Source of the DNA: Aphrocallistes beatrix
Lineage: Eukaryota; Porifera; Hexactinellida; Sceptrulophora; Aphrocallistidae
NCBI GenBank assembly: GCA_963281255.1
Contig: OY725489.1
Location: forward strand, 124,001-188,000
DNA length: 64,000 nt
Reading direction: 5' to 3'
Shown in pieces: positions 9,814 to 21,800 of this stretch; position 1 is the first letter of the stretch, and every line of letters starts with the position of its first letter. A program made the position numbers and the translations under genes. The notes under the pieces are model-generated. The model was not told the DNA's origin, searched no databases, and worked only from the letters and a program-made list of their open reading frames with translations.

Positions 9814-12800
9814 CTGTGTGTAGAAAAGAGTAAACAACAACAACAACAAAGTGTATACATGTTAAATAAGTACTACAATGGTCTTATAGTAGAGTACTGA
9901 TGATAGTGAACTAGTAGTCCCATTATTCGCAATGTTGGAATATATCTGCCATATGCTAGAAAGTAAATAAAGCAATTTAGTAACAAAACAGTCAAATTAG
10001 AAGAATTATAACATAGCATTAGCATCCATTGTTGTTAGCTCCAGGGGCTTAACAACAAAATATAAAAATTAATTAGACATAAAAGACAATGGTTATGATA
10101 TACAAACAGGATAGAATAGGGGAAGTTATGAATACTAATTGTAAATTGTACATATGCACTTGTCTTATTCACCAGTGTCATTATTACACCCAATCCAACT
10201 TTATCCAGTGCATTGCAAAATGCTGTCTATAAATATTATTTGTTCCTTGCATTCGAATGTATCTAGCCTGATACAGCCTGGATAAGCTAATGTCCAGAAG
10301 TTTTTGGCCTGACACTTGAGAAACCACGGAAATCCAGGTTGCTCTATCAAGGGATACCTGTATGCTGACAATTGAAACCCTCTTATCATATTCGTAAAAG
10401 TAAATTTGTATCCTATTGAGAGTGAGTGGCTCAGCAAGATCGATGTAAAGCCAATTGGGATAGACAATCGAACAATGATCGGAGTTTCTCGCTGCACAGG
10501 GAAATTGTAGCTTAAAGTTTGTTGGTAGACAATAATACCCAATACCACTGATTCTAGCGTTAACGATAGCATATTCCAACTTCTCCCTCATCTCATCCTT
10601 CTCAATATGATTCTGCAAATTTTGATTCTGCAAACTCAAAGTCTCTACTTTCTTCACAATTTCGCGCTCAAATGCTTCATGTGTGTGGACGGTATTGTTC
10701 AGTTGATCAATCAGCCTTTTCTGCTTGCTTATGAGGAGTTTGGACTTTTGGAAAAGGTATAAATACCTTGCATCTGCTTCATCAATCGGAGATAGCCTTT
10801 GTCTTGGAAATTGTTCAAAATAAACCAATGCTTTATTTCTCTGAGAATTCGGATGATTCACAGTTGGAGCAGCACTGAATATTTCACACAATTCACTCAT
10901 TTCATAGTCATCCACGATCATAGTTTTAAAGTAGAGACTCCCTTTCCTATTGGAGTACATAATATTCGCTTCTCCAGTGATGGCATCCAACACTATGATG
11001 AGGCTACGCCCTTCTATCTGATGGCTGAATGTCCTGACCAAAGAGGAATCTGTCTCGTTTTGAGGAGTGCAAGGAATGTAGCAAGAAGGACACTGATTGG
11101 ATGATTCTAGGACTGCACTACTCACGAATGACAGCAGAACGAGGACAATGCTACTACGAGATGATGCAAACTTCATCTAGATAAGCTCAGTATTGATTGG
11201 ATGATATTTGGAGTAACTAACCTGTAATATGAACCCTTATTTATACTACAAAGTCTAACCCTAGATATTGGTGGAAATATGATGTCACAACAAAATATTT
11301 TACATATATCAACACTTCGCATATAGAGTACTAATAGAATCAGAGAAATATGACTCACGGCAACTTACAATAATAAAAGATGAATCAACGAACAAATCCG
11401 TATGTCATCTTGATTGTATAATAATGAAGATGAGTGCAAGGCTAATTAGTATGAGTCATCTCACAGTAAATAACACGATATATTATAATTATGGACTATT
11501 TCAAAAGTTTAGTACAGTCAAACCCCTTTGTATTGAACACCTTGGGGCCCCGAGATCTTGTTCAGTATATCGAGGGGTTTACTATCAGAGGTTTGACTGT
11601 AGTACTGTTTTAAATGTTTATCAACTGATTTACAATATTTATGATTAATTCAACAACAACAAAATGAACTTGTCTTGTACTTCATTGTTTGACACATCAT
11701 AAAAACATAAAAATTAATTAGACATAAACAAACAAAGACAATAAAATACAAAGATGATAGAGTAGGGGAGGTTATGTAATACTAATTGTAAACACATGGA
11801 CTTGTACTCATTAGTGTCATCATTACACCCAATCCAACTTTATCCAGTGCATTGCAAAATGTTGGTGGCTTAAATTACATGTTCCTTGCATTCGAATGTA
11901 TCTAGCCTGATAAAGTCCAGATAACCTAATGTCCAGAAGTTTTTGGCCTGACACTCGAGAAGCCACGGTAGTCCAGGTAGCTCTATTAAGGGATACCTGT
12001 ATGCTGACAGTTGAAACCCTCTTATCATAATCATAAAAAAATATTTGTACTCTATTGAGAGTGATTTGTTCAGCTAGGTCTATGTAAAGCCAATTGGGAT
12101 AAGTAATTGCACAGTGATCTCTATTTCTCGCTGCACTGGGAAATTGCAGCCTAAAGTTTTTTGATGAACAATATAACCCAATACCACTAATTCTAGAATC
12201 AAAGATGGCGTATTCTAACTTCTTCCTCATCTCATCCTTCTTAATGTGATACTGCAACTTATGATTTTGCAGAGAAAACTGAGATTTGAGAGAAAAGAAT
12301 TATGAAGTCGAAGTCTCATTGAAAGAAGAGAGTTGTGAATTCAATGTCTCTACCTTCTTCACAATTTCGCGCTCAAATGCTTCATGTATGTGGACGGTAT
12401 TGTTCAGTTGATCAATCAACCTTTTCTGCTTGCTTACGAGGAGTCTGGACTTTTGGAAAAGGTATAAATACCTTGCATCTGCTTCATCGATTGGAGATAG
12501 CCTTTGTCTTGGAAATTGTTCAAAATAAACCAATGCTTTATTTCTCCGAGAATTCGGGTGATTCACAGTTGGAGCAGCACTGAAGAGTTCACACAATTCA
12601 CTCATTTCATAGTCATCCACGATCATAGTTTTAAAGTAGAGACTCCCTTTCCTATTGGAGTACATAATATTCGCTTCTCCAGTGACGGCATCCAACACTA
12701 TGATGAGGCTACGCCCTTCTATCTGATGGCTGAATGTCCTGACCAAAGAGGAATCTCTCCCGCTTTGAGGAGTACAAGGAATGTAGCAAGAAGGACACTG

Positions 12801-15800
12801 ATTGGATGATTCTAGAACTGCACTACTCACGAATGACAGCAGAACGAGGATAATGCTAATATGAGATGATGCAAACTTCATCTAGATAAGCTCAGTATTG
12901 ATTGGATGATATTCGTTATAACTTAAAACGTGTAAGATGAGTATTTATTTATACACAAAAGTTCAACCCTTTTTTTTTGGTAATACGGTAGATAGGTAAT
13001 GGTGGAGATATGATGTCTTAACAAACATCTAAATACATATGCAATTAACTCTCCGATCGGCGAATATGATTCGCGACAACTTACTATAATGAAAGATGAA
13101 TCAATGAACAAATACGTATGAGTCATCTCGAGTGTATTAATGAAGACAAGCGGGCTAAGACAAGCAGGCTTACTTTGTGCCCGCAGGAGGCACCCTTTGG
13201 GCGCCTGAGCTCACATTTATCAATTATCAGAGAGATCACATCTCTAAATATGTATGTCTTACTGTTAAAATCGATATAACTCGAAATATGAAAATAATAT
13301 TAAGCAGGCCAAGGTTTTCCATCAGGAAGAATGGTTTATTGTGCAATACAACGATCCGAAACACACTGCGAACCATACTGAAGCCTGGATGGGACAATTT
13401 ATGGACAAAATTAGGATTGACTGGCCAAGTTAAAGTCCGACTTAAACCCTATAGAGAACTTATTCGCCAGGATCAAGTTAGAACTAATCAAACACAAACC
13501 ATAAACTAAAAGGGGTAATAGTTGAATTGACCAATGTCTGGGCCGGGATAGATGGATGTTTCTTACATTCCTATTGGAATTCAATCTCAAAAGGTGTAAT
13601 CTAGTATTCAAAAACAGTGGTTATAAAATCTTATATAGTAAAACGCTAGGATTTTTTTGTTTGTTTGTTTGTCGTCGTAGAGATACGAAAATTGGTATGT
13701 AGGTGTCAAATGATATCACTACGATTAAATTCTAAGATCTAAGCAAAATTTTAACACCTCTGTAAAAAAATGGAAAACAATTTTTCACACCTTTTCTATA
13801 CAATACTATGTACGGCTTCACTCTAACAATAGAAATCATTGTATGACACTATGGTAGGCTGTCTTTGTTTTAAAAACTGCAAAGCAATAACTTATATAGA
13901 TTTCTCAATTATATTATAGTGTATATGTTTACCTTTGTTTACAATATATACATAAAGTAAACAAATAAAAAATAAGCTAGACCGAGTAACCAGACTGAGA
14001 CACAATGTCCGTACGCCGCACAGCGCAAGTAAGCGAAGCGCGCTTGTGTTAAATAAGTACTATACTGGTCCTAATGATAGTTAACTAGCCCTAATATTCG
14101 CAATGTTGGAATATATTTTGTCATATGTTAGATAAGTAAATATCCTAATTAGTAACATAACAGTTTAATTAGAAGAATCAGAACATAGTATTAGAACCAA
14201 ATGTTGCCAGCCCCCAGGGGCTTTACAAAAATTTATCACAACAACAAAATATAAAAATTAATTAGACATAAACAAAGATTATGAAATACAAACAGGATAG
14301 AATAAGGGAAGTTATGTAGTACTAAAGTTGTAAACTGTACATGTACTTGTATTCATCAATGCCATTATTAAACCCAATCCAACTTTATCCAGTACATTGC
14401 AAAATCATAATAAAGATTACTTCTTCCTTGCAATCGAATGTATCTACCATGATACAGTCCAGATAACATAAAGTCCATAAGTTTTTGGCCTGACACCTGA
14501 TTAGCTACAGTAGCCCAGTTTGCTCTATCAAGGGATACCTGTATGCTGACAGTTCCAACCCTTGTATCCTGATCAAAATGATAAATTTGTATTCTATTGA
14601 GGGTCAGTTCTTCAGCTAAGTCAATATACAGCCAATGGGGATAATAAATTATACAGTGATCGGTATTTCTCGCTGCACGGGGAAACTGCAGCTTAAAATT
14701 TGATGGCCTACATACATACCCAGTACCACTGATACTAGCATTGAAGATAGCGTATTCTAACTTCTTCCTCATCTCATCCTTCTTAATATGATTCTGCAAA
14801 GTCTCTATTTTCTTTAAAATTTCGCGCTCAAATGCTTCATGTGTGTGGACCAGGGTTGCCGTGGGAATGGAATTTCAATACCCATCCCCATCCCATTCCC
14901 ACAGGATTTCTGTGGGAATACCCACAAAAACCCACAGAACCCACAGGAAACCTCACAAAAAACCCATAGAAACCCACAAGAAAATTAGGCATCTTAACCC
15001 GCCCCGTCCCGGAAGTTAGGTACCTTTTATGTCCCATCCGGGAGATTAGGCATTTTGACTCGTCCCGTCCCGGAAATTAGGTACCTGATGGTTCCGTCCC
15101 GTCCCGGAAATTAGGCATGCCCCAAGAAAACCCACAGAAATCCACAGGAAAACCCACAGAAACCCACGGAAAACCCACAAATACCCACAGAACCCACATG
15201 TGGGAATACCCATAGGCCTAAAGTCATTCCCATTCCCATCCCATATGGGAATACCCATGGGAAAATCCACAGATTCCCATTCCCACGGCAACCCTGGTGT
15301 GGACGGTATTGTTCAGTTGATCAATCAACCTTTTCTGCTTGCTTATGAGGAGTTTGGACTTTTGGAAAAGGTATAAATACCTTGCATCTGTTATATCAAC
15401 CGGAGATAGCCTTTGTATTGGATTTTTGTCAAAATAAACCAATGCTGTATTTCTCTGAGAATTCGGATGATTCACAGTTGGAGCAGCACTGAAGAGTTCA
15501 CACAATTCACTCATTTCATAGTCATCCACGATCATAGTTTTAAAGTAGAGACTCCCTTTCCTATTCGAGTACATAATATTCGCTTCTCCAGTGACGGCAT
15601 CCAACACTATGATGAGGCTACGCCCTTCTATCTGATGGCTGAATGTCCTGACCAAAGAGGAATCTGTCCCGCTTTGAGGAGTACAAGGAATGTAGCAAGA
15701 AGGACACTGATTGGATGATTCTAGAACTGCACTACTCACGAATAGCAGCACAAGATAAGCTACGAGGACAATGCTACTACGAGAAGACGCAAACTTCATT

Positions 15801-18800
15801 TACGTAGATAAGCTCAGTATGGATTGGATGATATTTGGAGTAAATATCCTGTAATATGAGCCCTTATTTATACTGCAAAGTTCAACACTTTTACGGCAGT
15901 AGATATTAGTGGAGATATGATGTCACAACAAACATTTAAGTCCTTACGTATACTAACACTCCGTATAGCGAGTACTAATAAATCAGAGAAATATGATTCA
16001 CGACAACTTACAATAATGAAAAATGAATTAACGAACGAATTCGTATGAGTCATCTAGATTGTATAATAACGAAGATGAATAATGTTTCACATATGTAAGG
16101 CTAGTATGAGTCATCTTGCATTAAAAAACATGACATATCATAAATACAAGCGCGTCGCTTGCTTGCGCTGCGGAGCTTGCGGACACTTTGTGTCCGCAGA
16201 GTCGCCCTGCAAGTACCTGGGGATATCAGAAACGGTTGATTGCTTCCTAATTCTGACTAAAAAACCGTCATTTATCTGCGTTTAATCATGACTTCAGAAC
16301 TGGAGAAGAAAAATTAGATTCATGATAAAAGGAATTTGCTTAATATTAGGCTAACTAATCCTTGATGTAATGTCAATTTTAAACCACAAAGTTCACATTT
16401 TTAAAGATTATTATATTTGGACAACTTAAACAACTTCAGTCGAGTAACCTTAAAAAAATCGAGGTATGTGTTATGTACTATAATCAATCAATTTGATCAT
16501 AATATAACTTTTACAATCGAATAATAGACTCAAAATAGCTGTATTTAATGATTTAAGTGAAAATTTGAAATATAATCGTGTGAATCGCATTATAAAAACC
16601 TGATGATCGATTGGTTCTCACATGAACCAATGAATTTAAATCACAAATAGTCCCTTCGATTGTATGCATTTTAAATGTAAGTCTCTACTGATCATAACAT
16701 ATAATAAAAACTGTAATTATTGTTAAAGTCACTCGACTGAAGTTGGTTGACTCATTCAAATATAATAATATTTGATAATGTAAACTTTGTGGATTCAAAT
16801 TGACATTTTTTAAAGTTTTTCCTCAGTTCTGAATAGTTAGTATAACGTAGATAATTGCCTACTCAATACACGGTTTTGTATGTCGCCAAGAAGGCTTGAA
16901 AAATAGAAGGCCAGTTTTAACACTGCCAAAATTTAATTATACCGATAAATCAAAAACCGTATACGACAGAGCATTAGAAATGCTGATAACGATGTTTTAA
17001 ATGAGCTAGAACAACAGCATTTTTCGCTCTAAAAGAGCATATTGCGCAATCACATGATGACATATCAAATTTTACAGCTGAATTGGATACTCTGATATAA
17101 TGTTTGTATATGGTGATAATATATTTAAAGGTCTATCGTATACGGTTTTTGATTTATCGGTCTAAATTTTGACTGTATTAAAACTGGCCTTTTATTTTTC
17201 AAGCCTTCTCGGTGACATTAAGTAGGCCATGCCATAGCCTACTATACATAAGGCCTCACAACTGATTGTGGATTTTGGACCGCTTAGGAATATATTATCA
17301 GCATATATAAATATGGTGTCAAAGTACCCATATCCATTGTTAAAAATTTGATTAGTCACCATATGGTTGCGCAATAGGTTATATTTGTGACAAATTTGGT
17401 GATTTTCAGAGGCCGTTTAGGGGCACTTCTAAGTGTTTTGAATGGGTTAATACGAAAAATTTGGAATTTTTTCATGGAATGTTGGTACATTCCAGTGTTG
17501 CTATGAAAACGTGTTTTGGTCAGTTGGCGTTATATCTTGAAAACTGCAATGGCTACACATTCAAATGTAATTCCATTTGATAGCGAATTTACTACTTCCT
17601 ATTAAGTGATAATATAATTTCGACTTCTAAATTCAATAGTTTATGAGATATTCGACAATGTACCATATTGGTCACATTTGATAATTTGTCGATTATCTCA
17701 TAAACCTTTGAATTTAGAGGTTGAAATTATATTATCACTTAATAGGAAGTAGTATATTTCCAATCAAATGGAATTACATTTAAATGTCTAGCTCTTGTGG
17801 TTTTCAAGATATGACCCAAACTGACCAAAACACGTTTCCATAGCAACACTGGAATGTACCAACATTCCATGAAAAAATTCCAAAATTTTCGTATTAACCC
17901 ATTCATATCTCAGTTTTATGCGAAAAATTTTACAGTAAAACACTTAGAAGTGCCCCTAAACGGCCTCTGAAAATCACCAAATTTGTCACAAATATAACCT
18001 ATTGCGCAACCATATGGTGACTAATCAAATTTTTAACAATGGATATGGGTACTTTGACACCATATTTATATATGCTGATAATATATTCCTAAGCTCTATT
18101 GTGCTTTGTAAATGATTTAAGGCAGCTCATGCATTAGTTCAACGGTCTTCCTCCGCATCCCTGGTCCAAAATCCACAATCAGTTGTGAGGCCTTATGTAT
18201 AGTAGGCTATGGCCATGCCTAGATAGATGAGATTTTTTTAGTAGAGAATTAGAAATCAGTCAACCATTTCTTTGACATCGACAAGCCGTGCAGCGCGCAA
18301 GCAAGCGAAGGGCGATTGCTTATGATTAATTCAACAACAACAAAAGAACTTATCTTGTACTTCATTGTTTTATAATTCATAAAAAACATATACAAATTAA
18401 TTAGGCATAAACAAACAAAGACTATGAAATACAAATATGATAGAAAAAGTTATGTAATATATTCATTGTAAACTGCACACGTATAATCAATGTCATTTTT
18501 ATACCCAATCCAACTTCATCCAATGCATTGCAAAATGTTTTCCCCATATATTTTCTTTTCCTTGCATTCGAATGTATCTAACCTGATGCAGTCCAGACAA
18601 CCTAATGTCCATAAGTTTTTGACCTGACACACGATAAGCCACGGTATTCCAGTTTGCTTTATCAAGGGATACCTGTATGGTGACAGTTCCAACCCTTTTG
18701 TCCTGATCATAATGATAAATTTGTATTCTATTTAGAGTGAGTTGTTCAGTTAGGTCGATATACAGCCAATGGGGATAAACAATTATACAGTGATCGGCAT

Positions 18801-21800
18801 TTCTCGCTGAACGGGGAAATTGTAGCTCAAAATTTGATGGCCTACATATATACCCAGAACCACCGATTCTAGCATTAACGATGGCATATTCTAACTTTTT
18901 CCTCATCTCATCCTTCTTAATATGATACTGTAAACTATGACTCAATGTTTCTACTTTCTTCACAATTTTGCGCTCAAATGCTTCATGTGTGCGGACGGTA
19001 TTGTTCAGTTGATCAATCAACCTTTTCTGCTTGCTTATGAGGAGTTTGGACTTTTGGAAAAGGTATAAATACCTTGCATCTGCTTCATCGATTGGAGATA
19101 GCCTTTGTCTTGGAAATTGGTCGAAATAAACCACAGCTGTATTTCTCTGAGAATTCGGATGATTCACAGTTGGAGCAGCACTGAATATTTCACACAATTC
19201 ACTCATTTCATAGTCATCCACGATCATAGTTTTAAAGTAGACTTCCTTTCCTATTCGAGTACATAATATTCGCTTCTCCAGTGACGGCATCCAACACTAT
19301 GATGAGGCTACGCCCTTCTATCTGATGGCTGAATGTCCTGACCAAAGAGGAATCTGTCCCGCTTTGAGGAGTACAAGGAATGTAGCAAGAAGGACACTGA
19401 TTGGCTGGTTCAAGGACTGCACTACTCACGAATGACAGCAGAACGAGAATAATGCTAATACGAGATGATGCAAACTTCATCTAGATAAGCTCAGTATTGA
19501 TTGGATGATATCTGTTATAACTTAAAACTTGTAAGATGAGTCCTTATTTATACACAAAAGTTCAACCCTTTTTTTTGGTAATATGGTAGATAGGTAGATA
19601 TGATGTCACAACAAATATTTAAATACATACGTATACTAACACTCCGTATAGCGAGTAATAGAATCAGAGAATATGATTCATGGTAACTTACTACTAGTAT
19701 AATGAAAGATGAATCAACGAACAAATCCGTATGAGTCATATCGATCGTATAACAATGAAGATGAATAATGTTACACAAATGCAAGGCTAGTATGAGTAAT
19801 CTTGTATTAAATAACATGACATATAAATACAAGCGCGTTTGCTTGCTTGCATAAAAAAAGGTGACAATGACGTCATAATACCATGATGACATTTTCGTCT
19901 GAGGTCAAATTTAGTGGAGCCATAGTCAATGGACTCCCACATGCCAAAAATCAGCTTTTCTGTCGCTGGCAGTTTCCTCAATCAATTCGTTACAGAAATG
20001 CTGGTTCGCAATATTCATGATTAAGTCAATAACAACATAAAGAACTTGTCAAGTACTTTATTATTTTATGAATCACAAACAGACAATGGTTATGAAATAC
20101 AGATATAATAGAATAGGGGAATTTATGTAATATTTAATGCACACTGTACTTGTATTCATCATGTCAGTATTACACCCAATCCAACTTTATCCAGTGCATT
20201 ACCAAATTAGAATGAAGCGGATTTGTTCCTAGCATTCGAATGTATTTAACCTGATACAGTCTAGATAAACTAAAGTCCAGAAGTTGTTGGCTTGACACTT
20301 GATAAGCCACGGTAATCCAGTTTGCTTTATCAAGGGATATCTGTATAGTGGCAGTTGTAACCCTCTTATCATGATCATAAAAATATATCTGTATTCTATT
20401 GAGAGTGAGTTCTTCAGCTAGGTCGATATACATCCAATGGGGATAAGGAGTTCCACAGTGATCGTAATTTCTCGCTGCACGGGGAAATTGGGGCTTATAA
20501 GTTGATGGCCTACATAAATAACTATAACCACTGATTCTAGCATTAGCGATAGCATATTCTAACTTCTTCCTCGTCTCATCCTTCTTAATATGATACTGCA
20601 AATTATGATTCTGCAGAGAAAACTGAGATTTGAGAGAAGAGAGTTGTGAATTCAAAGTCTGTAAACTATGACTCAAAGTCTCTACTTTCTTCACAATTTT
20701 GCGCTCAAATGCTTCATGTGTGTGGACGGTATTGTTCAGTTGATCAATTAGCCTTTTCTGCTTGCTTACGAGGAGTTTGGACTTTTGGAAAAGGTATAAA
20801 TACCTTGGATCTGCTTCATCGATTGGAGATAGCCTTTGTCTTGGAAATTGGTCAAAATGAACCACCGCTTTATTTCTGTGAGAATTCGGATGAGTCAAAG
20901 TTGGAGCAGCACTGAATATTTCACACAATTCCCTCATTTCATAGTCATCCACGATCATAGTTTTAAAGTAGAGACTCCCTTTCCTATTCGAGTACATAAT
21001 ATTCGCTTCTCCAGTGACGGCATCCAACACTATGATGAGGCTACGCCCTTCTATCTGATGGTTGAATGTCCTGACCAAAGAGGAATCTGTCTCGCTTTGA
21101 GGAGTACAAGGAATGTAGCAAGAAGGACACTGATTGGACGATTGTAGGACTGCACTACTCACGAATAACAGCAGAAAAAGGACAATGCTAATACGAGATG
21201 ATGCAAACTTCATCTAGATAAGCTCAGTATTGATTGGATGATATTTAATATAACTTAAAACTTGTAAGATGGGTCCATATTTATACACAAAAGTTCAACC
21301 CTTTTTTTGGTAATACAGTATATAGGCAATGGTGGAAATATGATGTCTTAACAAACATCTAAATACACATGTAATTAACTCTCCGTATATCGAGTAATAG
21401 AGTCAAGGAAATATGATTCACGGCAACCTACAATATTAAAATATGAATCAACGAGCAAATCCGTATGAGTCATCTCGATCGTATAATAATGAAGAAGAAT
21501 AATGTTACACATATGCAAGGCTAGTATGAGTCATCTCGAGTGTATAATAATGAAGACGGGTGCAAGGCTAATTAGTATGAGTCATTCTTACTATTAAAAC
21601 TCGATTAATGCGCATATATATATATATATAACAAATTGATTGAAAAAACTGCCAGGCACAGAAAGCTGATTTTTGGCATGTTGGAGTCTTTTGGCTAAGG
21701 CTCCAGTAAGTTCTGAGCTCAGAGCAAAATGTCGACTCATCATGGAATTATGATGTCATTGTCACATTTTAAAAAAAGTTAAGCAATACAGTAATTCGAG

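Larger units (their letters stand above)
14368..15799 (-). pseudogene. Secreted F5/8C-like protein, array copy 3, split by a hAT MITE
   Basis: The N-terminal part starts at ATG 15799 ([20 protein letters not shown]) and runs to LNNTVHT. There a 446 bp hAT-like MITE (14851-15296) interrupts the coding sequence, with an 8 bp target duplication GTGTGGAC. The C-terminal F5/8C-like half resumes and ends KLDWV at 14368. The paralogs carry the uninterrupted target, so the break is certain. Loop residues of the terminal domain differ from the other copies ([13 protein letters not shown]). Translation would run into the element and stop there. Confidence 0.9.

Noticed and set aside
13177-13509. A 110-residue frame upstream of array copy 2
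   Set aside because: Overlaps an inverted Helitron-like end; no family signature.
17225-18219. Long terminal repeats or a retroelement
   Set aside because: Arms are inverted, not direct, and no retroelement protein is encoded.
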